DNA of 64,000 nucleotides from Apostichopus japonicus (lineage: Eukaryota; Echinodermata; Holothuroidea; Aspidochirotida; Stichopodidae). The notes below the pieces were generated by a model, which saw only the letters and a program-made list of their open reading frames with translations, did not search any database and was not told the origin of the DNA. Every line of letters begins with the position of its first letter. Positions within the stretch are counted from its first letter, which is position 1. Positions 43,201 to 47,752 of this stretch are shown in pieces. Location: positions 27,202,713-27,266,712 of the forward strand of contig NC_092574.1 of the NCBI RefSeq assembly GCF_037975245.1, in the 5' to 3' direction. The translations under genes were made by a program, and so were the position numbers.

Positions 43201-45927
43201 CCTTCGTTGAAAAACATGTAGCAAAAAAATTTACTCCAAGGTAGTCCACAAGTTAACTAGTTTCGATCTAGTTGTTTGTCTGTTCTTCGTCATCCGGCAT
43301 TGTGGGAACGTCCATGCTTCATTTCATTTCCAAGGCCTTTTCATTCGAAAATTAAGTAGCACTGGAATTGACCCGAAAGTAGTTCACAAGTTAACTAGCT
43401 TCGATCTAATTATCTGTCCGTGCTTCGTCATCAGTGCAATGTGGGAACGTCCGTGCTTCATTACATTTCCAAGGCCTTTCTTTGAAAATTAAGTAGCACT
43501 AGGATTGACCCCAGTGTTGTTCAGTTTTTAAGTACATATTTTGCCATGCATGGATACATTCGATATATTTAATTAGGTTGACATTTGACCCATATCGTAG
43601 CCAGAATTTGATACGAAATGAGTGAATGTTATCTAGAGTGATCTCTAAACTTCTTCACTCACGAAAACAACTCACTTTCTCAACCCCCCTCTCTCCCACC
43701 ATCACTAATATTTTCACCTCCTTCCTCTGCTCAGGTTACTGGTAAACATCTACTCTATTCTTCATATCTCATATAATTTGTTCCTTGTTCGTTAATATTC
43801 AATATAGAAAATCTACCCTTCATACAACATTTTTTGTCACCCTGAATGCTGCAATTTACCCCATTTCTCTCTTTGCTACCAATGAATTTACTAGTCTCTC
43901 GTTTCGTTCATTAACAGACGGAGATGATACAAGCAAACCTCTACCATAAATATACAATACCAGGCTATGAGGACCGAGGTGTGAGCAGGATTCGTCTGAA
44001 ATGTCTCATTTGTATACCCTAAGTTCGCACCAACCCCGCAAAGAAGATTTACCTACATAAAAAAGTTTCAACACAAACAATATCCTGGAGAAGTTATTTC
44101 ATTGGTTATGGGTGTATTGTTTACTTAATTTGTTTTATATAAAAGATGACTTCATAATTTTAAGGTATCCCTGGCATTGGGTGGCTTCAAAGGAGGTTGA
44201 TGAGTGGAAAGGATGGGCCTGTGGGTCGGCGGATTTTTGACATTAGCCCTACATAGTGGAGGATTTCATTGACTATAAAGTGAACAGTGCACCATAAACT
44301 AACCCGCTTTGTGGTCCCTTGTGGTAGCAGCGTGGGTTTATCTGCTAGTGTTAAATTAGGCTACTTTATAAGGGTAGCTCGCATATCGTTATGAACGTCT
44401 TCAAATCGCACAAGACATACTAAGTATGGTACGTCGTCTTACACGTAACCATATCTTAACACAGCTGTCAATTAACAGCTGTCAATTTACACAAAACAGC
44501 AACACAAATTACAAGGCTACAAATGTTAGCGGCAATATTTCGATATTTACGCGGTAAGCGAAATATCGTTTTCATTATACTAATTTGCTTGACACTTTGA
44601 CTTTTAGCACAAATGGGCTTGCCAAATAAGACGTTCTATGATATGACTATATTCTCTAAAAGTCCACTATTCATAAATTATGGATTAATGTATAATTAAT
44701 GGGACATTTTAGATTTCTTGGCGGTGATGGTATTCAGATCCCTGCTGGAAGAACTAGTGTGTATTGAAGAAAGATAAAAGTTCAGCAAGCCATCCCCATA
44801 GTTGCATTGCAGGACTTCTCTGAATATGTAAGTGGCAATTGTGCAGCAAAGGTGTGAATGCGTTCAACTGCTCACAACGATACTATCATCTTTTTCAACA
44901 TTGAGAAAGAGTGCTACGGAATGCTAAAAGTGCATAAGTGTATTATACGCTCAGTTTGAGGAAATCTTTGAACGTTCATGACACTCTCGGGTATCGAATC
45001 GTTTTCAATCTATAATGATAAGGCAAAAGGAATCTCAAATTAACTATTTCCTACAAAACAATTGTTGATAGATCAATTGTAATAAGCTTTCATGCTTTCC
45101 GGAAGACTGTAAAAGCAAAGAAAGCTGTTCGAGATCTAACGACGCTATTAAAAGGAGTCTGCATTTATGTTACCATTAGCTATGAAGAAGTATCTATTCC
45201 CTTTCCCTTGACGCATCACTTTCATGATCTCACGGTCAAAATCTCGAAACAAGGTGACTGGGGTTGAGAGTAAATCAGTTAATGTGTAAATGCACAGGCT
45301 TTTGTTAATGACTTTTTATTAAAAAGCATCATACATTGGCTGCTAAATAAAAATATTAGACAATTCTCGAGAGAAAATGTTCCACTGAAAGCACCGTGTC
45401 TATTCGTTACTCGGATCCTCAAACACTCGTACTCATATGTAGTACGGTTCTCCGAACCAGGTATAGGCGGTAGCCTACTCTTGGTAATATGTGATACTCA
45501 TCACAACTCAGTTCTGTTGAAAAAAGTCACCTAACAGCTTGTGCAGGAAAACGAAACAACTAAATCCACTCTCAACCCCATTCCCCCATAACACCGGACA
45601 GTACGTGGTAATCAATACTACTTACGATTCAAAATGTTTGGTATTCGGATAAATACATTCGAATTTATACACGTCTGCACACAATGATTATCCAATGAAG
45701 GAACATCCATTTCTCAATTATAGTCAACGATAAGCGTCTCTTCCCAATCCACTACCATACATGTAAGATGACATAAACACATTTCTACTTCATTAATACA
45801 CGATATATGTATCAATATAGTACAAAAATATTGAAGAATCAGGCACCTTACCTTCTGACGTGATTACGAAAAATACAAGCAAAACCCACACAAGGGTCAA
45901 AAGAGTTTTGATATTGGCTCGCATCAT
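1060..45927 (-). CDS. SVEP1-like: SVEP1/polydom-like giant secreted multidomain protein (49 exons, 3' end outside window)
   Basis: Exons joined here total 9625 coding bases, at least 3208 codons. The protein is predicted to be secreted (signal peptide, many N-glycosylation sequons and disulfide modules) and to act in extracellular matrix or at the cell surface. Order: signal peptide, then HYR and CCP domains alternating (7 HYR, 16 CCP), a linker of about 200 residues with two furin-type sites, three GCC2 modules, 21 EGFs, a pentraxin domain, two EGFs and a thrombospondin type 1 repeat. The stretch HYR-HYR-CCP-linker-GCC2x3-EGF-pentraxin is the SVEP1 core as known in vertebrates. The von Willebrand A domain is absent: the signal exon splices in phase directly to HYR1. 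Most introns are phase 1. The coding region continues below position 1060 in phase 1. Introns not listed separately hold no gene I can support. Family assignment is firm; orthology to SVEP1 proper is inference. Confidence 0.88.
1733..1966 (-). CDS. Exon 48: EGF22-EGF23
   Basis: Two EGFs in a phase 1-1 exon: [14 protein letters not shown]...[12 protein letters not shown] and [14 protein letters not shown]...[18 protein letters not shown] donor. The paralog at 61307-61540 has the same length. Confidence 0.93.
2278..2472 (-). CDS. Exon 47: pentraxin domain, part 3
   Basis: [47 protein letters not shown]: the C-terminal pentraxin strand set with its cysteine pair. Phase 1-1; GTTGGT donor. Confidence 0.89.
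3309..3502 (-). CDS. Exon 46: pentraxin domain, part 2
   Basis: [43 protein letters not shown]. The pentraxin signature H-x-C-x-[ST]-W appears as HFALTW, cysteine replaced by alanine. I chose the GTACGG donor (phase 1) because it gives [14 protein letters not shown]...NIWQYV, the expected pentraxin spacing. The reading frame stays open past it in this copy but hits a stop in the paralog. Confidence 0.86.
4122..4338 (-). CDS. Exon 45: pentraxin domain, part 1
   Basis: [17 protein letters not shown]...[12 protein letters not shown]...[13 protein letters not shown]. This is the start of a pentraxin/LamG-fold domain, placed after the EGFs as in SVEP1. The first conserved pentraxin cysteine is serine here (VSIW). 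Phase 1 in, phase 2 out. Confidence 0.9.
4680..4694. repeat. Poly-G run
   Basis: About 14 consecutive G in an AT-rich intron; length may be unreliable. Confidence 0.85.
5005..5138 (-). CDS. Exon 44: EGF21
   Basis: GQTC closes EGF20; [15 protein letters not shown]...[10 protein letters not shown] is the last EGF before the pentraxin domain, calcium-binding type. Phase 2 in, phase 1 out. Confidence 0.92.
5569..5689 (-). CDS. Exon 43: EGF20
   Basis: YVGSRC closes EGF19; [14 protein letters not shown]...CNCIAGY is EGF20. Phase 1 in, phase 2 out; GTAAGT donor. Confidence 0.92.
5879..6146. mobile_element. MITE, family C, CCCAGCAAACAC ends
   Basis: Terminal inverted repeats CCCAGCAAACACAAAACGTT at 5879-5898 and their near-perfect complement at 6124-6146. 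The 268-base interior is AT-rich with AACGTT and GGTGTTATAAAA repeats and has no coding capacity. Between exons 42 and 43. Confidence 0.8.
6850..6994 (-). CDS. Exon 42: end of EGF18 and EGF19
   Basis: [17 protein letters not shown] closes EGF18; [14 protein letters not shown]...CSCLDG is EGF19. Phase 0 in, phase 1 out; GTAAGT donor. Confidence 0.92.
7371..7687 (-). CDS. Exon 41: EGF16-EGF18
   Basis: The longest EGF exon (317 bases). It encodes the FTGSLC end of EGF15, [15 protein letters not shown]...[19 protein letters not shown]...TGSRC, and [15 protein letters not shown] up to VDQ. Phase 1 in, phase 0 out at GTTAGT. Confidence 0.93.
7951..8140. mobile_element. MITE-like palindromic element, family B
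   Basis: Inverted arms of about 35-40 bases: GGGGTTAATCAACGGTCTAG with CGTGCGTTACTCAC at 7957-7990, and the exact complement at 8099-8133. The core is GC-rich against AT-rich surroundings. A diverged piece of similar sequence (GTGCGGTACTCACAGGATTA) follows at 8237-8260. Between exons 40 and 41. Confidence 0.8.
8512..8642 (-). CDS. Exon 40: end of EGF14 and EGF15
   Basis: [12 protein letters not shown] closes EGF14; [15 protein letters not shown]...CICPTG is EGF15, calcium-binding type. Phase 2 in, phase 1 out. Confidence 0.92.
9231..9433 (-). CDS. Exon 39: EGF13 and first part of EGF14
   Basis: [13 protein letters not shown]...[12 protein letters not shown], then [15 protein letters not shown] up to LVGGFR. 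Phase 0 in, phase 2 out. It joins exon 40 within EGF14 ([13 protein letters not shown]), which excludes a 38-base exon-like piece at 8727-8764. Confidence 0.91.
9582..9631. repeat. Short tandem direct repeat
   Basis: GGAATGTTGCAATGAACCAA occurs twice in a row, about 25 bases apart, in the intron between exons 38 and 39. Confidence 0.85.
10060..10530. mobile_element. Inverted-repeat MITE, family A, copy 1
   Basis: The outer 100 or so bases at each side are inverted repeats of each other: left about 10077-10180 with CAGTAACTTCTGG and GATGCACGATGCTGGGACAT; right about 10405-10512 with ATGTCCCACAACCGTGCAT and AACAGTAGCTAC. The whole element recurs at 26845-27300. No coding capacity. It lies in the intron between exons 38 and 39. 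Confidence 0.8.
10683..10912 (-). CDS. Exon 38: EGF11-EGF12
   Basis: [14 protein letters not shown]...[12 protein letters not shown] and [14 protein letters not shown]...YCMCDTAHE. Phase 1 in, phase 0 out at GTAAGA. Confidence 0.92.
11285..11512 (-). CDS. Exon 37: EGF9-EGF10
   Basis: [14 protein letters not shown]...[12 protein letters not shown], then an odd repeat, [20 protein letters not shown] and onward, with eight cysteines once the last comes from the next exon. Phase 1-1. Confidence 0.91.
12264..12527 (-). CDS. Exon 36: EGF7-EGF8
   Basis: [14 protein letters not shown]...[12 protein letters not shown] and [16 protein letters not shown]...[12 protein letters not shown]8 looks calcium-binding; EGF7 has a long insert before its fourth cysteine. 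Phase 1-1. Confidence 0.93.
13175..13379 (-). CDS. Exon 35: EGF5-EGF6
   Basis: [16 protein letters not shown]...[12 protein letters not shown] and [15 protein letters not shown]...CVCPAG. EGF5 has the N-E-C and C-x-D features of calcium-binding EGFs. Phase 0 in, phase 1 out. Confidence 0.93.
13853..14088 (-). CDS. Exon 34: EGF3-EGF4
   Basis: [14 protein letters not shown]...[11 protein letters not shown] and [13 protein letters not shown]...[10 protein letters not shown]. Phase 1 in, phase 0 out at GTAAGC. Confidence 0.93.
14772..14978 (-). CDS. Exon 33: EGF1-EGF2
   Basis: Phase 1-1 exon with [13 protein letters not shown]...[12 protein letters not shown] and [11 protein letters not shown]...[10 protein letters not shown]. 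It starts the EGF array; the last cysteine of EGF2 comes from the next exon. Confidence 0.92.
15692..15853 (-). CDS. Exon 32: GCC2 module 3
   Basis: 162-base phase 1-1 exon: [36 protein letters not shown], ending RRQDCS. GTATCT donor. Confidence 0.93.
16125..16219 (+). mobile_element. LINE/SINE 3' end fragment with (ACATT)n tail
   Basis: TTGTAAAGCGCACAGATGC, GTAGTGCGCTATATAAGA, then four ACATT units: the hallmark 3' end of CR1-type LINEs or SINEs using that tail. The 5' limit is not clear. It sits in the intron between exons 31 and 32. Confidence 0.6.
16946..17107 (-). CDS. Exon 31: GCC2 module 2
   Basis: 162-base phase 1-1 exon: [36 protein letters not shown], ending QQCI. GTGAGT donor. 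Confidence 0.92.
18576..18737 (-). CDS. Exon 30: GCC2 ephrin-receptor-like module 1
   Basis: 162-base phase 1-1 exon: [38 protein letters not shown], ending ITECL. It has the CPxGTYQ signature of GCC2/GCC3 modules. It is the first of three equal-length exons, as in SVEP1. Confidence 0.93.
19330..21060 (+). pseudogene. Decayed L1/Tx1-like LINE, 3' part of ORF2
   Basis: Plus-strand pieces in shifting frames keep the order of the L1-type ORF2 C-terminus: CDLTPL near 19360, [19 protein letters not shown] and [16 protein letters not shown] (19430-19550), [16 protein letters not shown] after a frameshift near 19555, [14 protein letters not shown] (20214-20255), [10 protein letters not shown] (20470-20500), EEKWWNIYL (20780-20805), CTFCGEK and LFWKCEYSS (20920-20990). 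Many stops and shifts, so long dead. It lies in the intron between exons 29 and 30 and runs opposite to the gene. Confidence 0.75.
21453..21478 (-). CDS. Exon 29: candidate 26-base microexon
   Basis: Flanked by TTGCTAG and GTAAGT. Its length (1+24+1) converts the phase 2 end of exon 28 to the phase 1 start of exon 30. It would add SIITIKCI and give an IKCICACPRGTF joint at the GCC2 start. Without it, exon 28 would need a weak phase 1 donor. Confidence 0.4.
21595..22201 (-). CDS. Exon 28: linker domain with two furin-type cleavage sites
   Basis: A 607-base exon, by far the longest, encoding about 202 residues between CCP16 and the GCC2 modules, where SVEP1 also has a poorly conserved linker. 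An N-terminal cysteine-containing part ([11 protein letters not shown]...[10 protein letters not shown]...VICG) is followed by GGSRRRRSS and FKRHRRSLD. Both fit the proprotein convertase pattern R-x-[KR]-R. The C-terminal part is acidic and probably helical ([15 protein letters not shown]...[15 protein letters not shown]). Acceptor TTTTGTAG in phase 1. The best donor is GTGAGT in phase 2, which needs exon 29; weaker phase 1 donors exist a few codons earlier. Confidence 0.85.
22678..22872 (-). CDS. Exon 27: CCP16 (sushi)
   Basis: Phase 1-1 exon: [13 protein letters not shown]...[10 protein letters not shown]...[11 protein letters not shown], six cysteines. It holds the position of the CCP that follows the HYR pair in SVEP1. 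Confidence 0.92.
23299..23541 (-). CDS. Exon 26: HYR7
   Basis: Single phase 1-1 exon: [14 protein letters not shown]...[14 protein letters not shown]...[11 protein letters not shown]. Four cysteines. Confidence 0.92.
23999..24250 (-). CDS. Exon 25: HYR6
   Basis: Single phase 1-1 exon: [12 protein letters not shown]...[11 protein letters not shown]...[18 protein letters not shown]. Together with exon 26 it matches the HYR-HYR pair of SVEP1. Confidence 0.93.
24469..24687 (-). CDS. Exon 24: CCP15 (sushi)
   Basis: Phase 1-1 exon: [12 protein letters not shown]...[10 protein letters not shown]...[14 protein letters not shown]. Six cysteines; the usual G after the fourth cysteine is replaced (CTHQF). 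Confidence 0.9.
25401..25598 (-). CDS. Exon 23: CCP14 (sushi)
   Basis: Phase 1-1 exon: [12 protein letters not shown]...[12 protein letters not shown]...[11 protein letters not shown], six cysteines; GTAGGT donor. Confidence 0.92.
26002..26241 (-). CDS. Exon 22: HYR5
   Basis: Single phase 1-1 exon: [13 protein letters not shown]...[10 protein letters not shown]...[18 protein letters not shown]. Four cysteines, two more than the basic HYR. Confidence 0.94.
26426..26623 (-). CDS. Exon 21: CCP13 (sushi)
   Basis: Phase 1-1 exon: [11 protein letters not shown]...[11 protein letters not shown]...[13 protein letters not shown], six cysteines; GTAATG donor. Confidence 0.91.
26845..27300. mobile_element. 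Inverted-repeat MITE, family A, copy 2
   Basis: Aligns along its length with 10060-10530 (shared GATGCACGGTTGTGGGACAT, AAAGGAGGTACGGTACCGCT, CAATGGTTGATACAGCA, GTAATATGTGTAACATGTG) and has the same inverted ends. The two copies have diverged, so neither is a recent insertion. It lies in the intron between exons 20 and 21. Confidence 0.8.
27885..28070 (-). CDS. Exon 20: CCP12 (sushi)
   Basis: Phase 1-1 exon: [11 protein letters not shown]...[12 protein letters not shown]...[11 protein letters not shown], six cysteines; GTGCGT donor. Confidence 0.92.
28359..28544 (-). CDS. Exon 19: CCP11 (sushi)
   Basis: Phase 1-1 exon: [12 protein letters not shown]...[12 protein letters not shown]...YWDVPPPIC, six cysteines; GTATGC donor. 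Confidence 0.93.
29055..29170 (-). CDS. Exon 18: second half of HYR4
   Basis: [12 protein letters not shown]...[19 protein letters not shown] completes HYR4. Phase 2 in, phase 1 out. Two AGs six bases apart (CTTAAAG and ATTGAG) fit phase 2, so the acceptor may shift by two codons. Confidence 0.85.
29624..29759 (-). CDS. Exon 17: first half of HYR4
   Basis: [15 protein letters not shown]...[17 protein letters not shown]. Phase 1 in, phase 2 out (AG|GTACTG). Confidence 0.87.
30074..30274 (-). CDS. Exon 16: CCP10 (sushi)
   Basis: Phase 1-1 exon: [12 protein letters not shown]...[11 protein letters not shown]...[13 protein letters not shown], six cysteines. Confidence 0.92.
31560..31748 (-). 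CDS. Exon 15: CCP9 (sushi)
   Basis: Phase 1-1 exon: [10 protein letters not shown]...[11 protein letters not shown]...[11 protein letters not shown], six cysteines; GTCAGT donor. Confidence 0.92.
31842..32066 (-). CDS. Exon 14: CCP8 (sushi, seven cysteines)
   Basis: Phase 1-1 exon: [12 protein letters not shown]...[11 protein letters not shown]...[12 protein letters not shown]. It has seven cysteines (extra in TCFTC), so one may be unpaired or bond to another chain or domain. Confidence 0.9.
33223..33400 (-). CDS. Exon 13: second half of HYR3
   Basis: [11 protein letters not shown]...[20 protein letters not shown], a typical HYR end, but the cysteine before F-x-V is lost here as well. Phase 0 in, phase 1 out. 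Confidence 0.84.
33862..33965 (-). CDS. Exon 12: first half of HYR3
   Basis: [14 protein letters not shown]...[11 protein letters not shown]. The usual CPxD cysteine is replaced (VVPPD). Acceptor CTTGCAG in phase 1, GTTAGT donor in phase 0. Confidence 0.84.
34198..34407 (-). CDS. Exon 11: CCP7 (sushi)
   Basis: Phase 1-1 exon: [12 protein letters not shown]...[13 protein letters not shown]...[10 protein letters not shown]. Six cysteines, with a longer loop between the second and third. Confidence 0.93.
35223..35423 (-). CDS. Exon 10: CCP6 (sushi)
   Basis: Phase 1-1 exon: [15 protein letters not shown]...[12 protein letters not shown]...YWSDTTPTC, six cysteines; GTAAGT donor. Confidence 0.93.
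36208..36402 (-). CDS. Exon 9: CCP5 (sushi)
   Basis: Phase 1-1 exon: [11 protein letters not shown]...[12 protein letters not shown]...[10 protein letters not shown], six cysteines; GTAAGT donor. Confidence 0.92.
36878..37078 (-). CDS. Exon 8: CCP4 (sushi)
   Basis: Phase 1-1 exon: [12 protein letters not shown]...[13 protein letters not shown]...[10 protein letters not shown], six cysteines; GTATGT donor. The acceptor may be CTGCAG or the AG two bases further; the first keeps phase. Confidence 0.93.
37812..37997 (-). CDS. Exon 7: CCP3 (sushi)
   Basis: Phase 1-1 exon: IRCPSIYG...[14 protein letters not shown]...[10 protein letters not shown], six cysteines; GTAAGC donor. Confidence 0.93.
38295..38543 (-). 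CDS. Exon 6: HYR2
   Basis: Complete HYR domain in one phase 1-1 exon: [10 protein letters not shown]...[11 protein letters not shown]...[19 protein letters not shown]. Both conserved cysteines are present. Confidence 0.94.
38999..39181 (-). CDS. Exon 5: CCP2 (sushi)
   Basis: Phase 1-1 exon with [10 protein letters not shown]...CDDGFKIAG...FWSVEAPTC and six cysteines; GTAAGC donor. Confidence 0.93.
40119..40313 (-). CDS. Exon 4: CCP1 (sushi)
   Basis: One whole sushi domain in one phase 1-1 exon: [10 protein letters not shown]...[11 protein letters not shown]...[10 protein letters not shown]. It has six cysteines, not four. Confidence 0.93.
41093..41229 (-). CDS. Exon 3: second half of HYR1
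   Basis: It completes HYR1 with the typical YDATDTRGN...CSFHI ending. Acceptor in phase 2 matches exon 2; GTAAGT donor in phase 1. Confidence 0.85.
41438..41576. repeat. Two tandem units of about 69 bases
   Basis: ACTCCATGCGGAATTGATAA...AAATTGTAGAACATTGCA followed by a second diverged unit (CATGCGGAATTGATCAAAAT). In the intron inside HYR1. Confidence 0.75.
42319..42493 (-). CDS. Exon 2: basic spacer and first half of HYR1
   Basis: It begins with a basic glycine-rich stretch ([11 protein letters not shown]) right after the predicted signal peptide, then PPPD and the HYR start ([10 protein letters not shown]...). Acceptor TATATATAG in phase 1, donor GTGGGT in phase 2. Confidence 0.82.
42636..42826. 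repeat. (GTGA)n microsatellite in intron 1
   Basis: About 190 bases of GTGA with a few GTAA variants at both ends. Open frames through it (LTHS repeats) are artefacts. Confidence 0.97.
42847..42866. repeat. (ATCA)n short microsatellite
   Basis: Five copies of ATCA just after the GTGA array. Confidence 0.8.
43010..43115. repeat. Dispersed repeat, copy 1
   Basis: TTGGGTGGCTTCAAAAGGAG, then GGCGGATTTT, CCTACGTAGTGGAGG. Matches 44165-44272. Confidence 0.6.
43140..43530. repeat. Tandem repeat of about 145-150 bases
   Basis: CCATGCTTCATTTCATTTCC, then AAGGCC and TTCGATCTA recur near 43176, 43310 and 43455. A related single unit lies at 46130-46300. Located in intron 1. Confidence 0.7.
44165..44272. 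repeat. Dispersed repeat, copy 2
   Basis: TTGGGTGGCTTCAAAGGAGG, then GGCGGATTTTTGACAT, CCCTACATAGTGGAGG. Same orientation as 43010-43115; about 1.1 kb apart in intron 1. Confidence 0.6.
45852..45927 (-). CDS. Exon 1: start codon and signal peptide
   Basis: The exon encodes MMRANIK followed by a hydrophobic core ([14 protein letters not shown]) and TSEG, a classic signal peptide, then a GTAAGG donor in phase 1. It joins in frame to exon 2 (A-C-G-R-R). The start is set by the two adjacent ATGs at 45922-45927, with a purine at -3. The frame stays open further upstream, but that sequence is not domain-like. A two-codon upstream ORF (ATG ATA TGA) overlaps the start. An AG preceded by pyrimidines just 5' of the start could be a 5'UTR splice acceptor. 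Confidence 0.8.
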
Positions 45928-46129
45928 ATCATCTGGTAAAGTACAGCTTTTAGGTTTTAAACCTTCTGCACAAACATTCAGTATTGAGTACAGATTTAGT
46001 TTGAAGTTGAAATAGACGTGAAACTGTTCTTGTTGAAGCGTAACCATCAATCTGATCGTAAGGTGCTGAAAATAAATTGTAAGTTGGTATTGCACACTTT
46101 GTAGATAGTTTCGGTTTCGATGCCCTTTG

Positions 46130-46390
46130 TTGACAAGTTTCGATCTAATTGTCCGTCCGTGATTCTTCATCTGTGTAATATTGGAACGTACATGCTTCAT
46201 TATATCTTGAAGGCCATTCTTTGTAAAAGAAACACAGTTAACACTAGACTTGACCCCAGTCTAGTTCAAGTTTTTCTATCGTTTTTCTGGAGATAAGTAT
46301 TGTTCTTTTTAAATATGTTTTGCTACGCAAGGATACATTCAATATGTTGATTAAGATTAGCATTTGACCCATGCATAGCCATGTTGTACG
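46130..46390. repeat. Dispersed copy of the 43.1-43.6 kb repeat
   Basis: GTTTCGATCTAATTGTCCGT, GGAACGTACATGCTTCATTA and GGATACATTCAATATGTTGA match 43380-43600 in the same orientation. It lies just upstream of exon 1, so 5'UTR or promoter sequence may overlap it. Confidence 0.6.
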
Positions 46391-47091
46391 TCTAACCTCA
46401 TACACAAACTTTGATCACCCTAAATGCTAGCATCCCTTCCCCATCCTTTAACCCCCCCTCTCACTTTCTCTCTTTGCTTCCATTCCCGTCTTGACTGCAC
46501 TGAATTGACTAGACTCCGGTCTTTCTCCGTCCATTTATTGTTTGTTCTTATTCTTCCTCTCTTGTTTTCGCATCTAAAGAAATTTCGTTTCTTTCATTAA
46601 AGAGGACATGACATGGGTTTTAATGTAGCCTAGAAATTGCTTAAATACCGCAAATACAACGTGAATAGTAAAGTCAAAGCAGAAATCCCTCAAATTGATT
46701 CAGAAATGGAAGGAATAATCATGCAAATTCAGTCCGAAACTTTCGAAAATAGCGTGATGGCCTCGAAAACCCTATATCACGTAACAATTTGGTGTGTGGC
46801 GTAAGGTGAGGTGACATGTCGCATCTCATTGTTGTTGTTGTTTATACATTGGGATGCATTTAACTGACGGCTAGGCGTACGAAACTGCCATAGAATTCTG
46901 TGGAATGGAGTATGATAACTACTCAAGTCAAGTAACAGCGAAATGTGTTACTTTTCCTCTTCAAGTTTTAATGAAAGTTCAAGAAAAGAAATGAGTTTTT
47001 ACATGAATAAACATCATATTTTAAGACTTGCTCCTTATCAGTTCGAACCGAATGCTGAGCCATTGGAACAACTCGAGGAAGCAGAGATAGA

Positions 47092-47752
47092 TCATCAAGG
47101 GCGGCGGAAGCACTTTTAATCTGGGGGGGGGGGCACCGACATCAAAGGGCACTTTGCAGAAATTCGATTGGACTGATGCAGCCTTATATTTAGTACCCGT
47201 TATAACACTTATTGAATTATCATATTTGCGTATCCACATCACTCCATCAACGCCCCCCCCCAAGGAAAATATGCATACTAGCACTGTAATATCCAATGTG
47301 CAAATTGGGAAACAAGGAACAAGTTTTCTTTTGAGACAAATTAAGGTGAAATCATGCTAGTTGCTAATGTAGGAATCTTCTGAATTAGAGTTTATTTCTT
47401 GTTAATATGTTAACAAATTTTCCATTCGAAATAGCTTTGAGTTTGACCCACAGAAATTCATTGAAAGTAAGGGGCGTAGCCAGGATCTGCAAAGTTGTAT
47501 GCACGACTATCTGAGCGGGGCGCCACCATCGGTTGGCGCGGAGCGTACAAGAAAATTTTGGGTTTTTCAAACCCCCAGATGGCCGGAAACGGCCCTTCCC
47601 GAGTGTTCATTCTGGTTCCCTGGCCTCTTGCTAACTTGAGACATCTCAATTTTTATGTAGAAAAAGAGCACATTTTTAACCTGAGGAAAAGTGAGTGGGG
47701 GGGGGGGGCACGTGCGCCCTGTGCCCCCCGGTTCCGCCGCCCTTGTCGATCA
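47092..47752. mobile_element. Probable non-autonomous DNA element with AAGGGCGGCGGAA ends
   Basis: GATCATCAAGGGCGGCGGAA at the left and its near complement TTCCGCCGCCCTTGTCGATC at the right. Inside are G-runs next to both ends and GGGGCGTAGCCAGGAT at about 47470. Lies in the spacer upstream of the downstream gene. Confidence 0.55.

Larger units (their letters stand above)
42494..45851 (-). other. Intron 1 of the downstream gene
   Basis: 3.4 kb between the signal peptide and HYR1. It holds the GTGA array and several short repeats. I looked for a missing von Willebrand A exon and saw none. Confidence 0.7.

Noticed and set aside
45793-46200. Longer N-terminal extension of the downstream gene, starting at an ATG at 46198-46200
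   Set aside because: The extension does not look like a domain, overlaps a dispersed repeat, and would bury the signal peptide.
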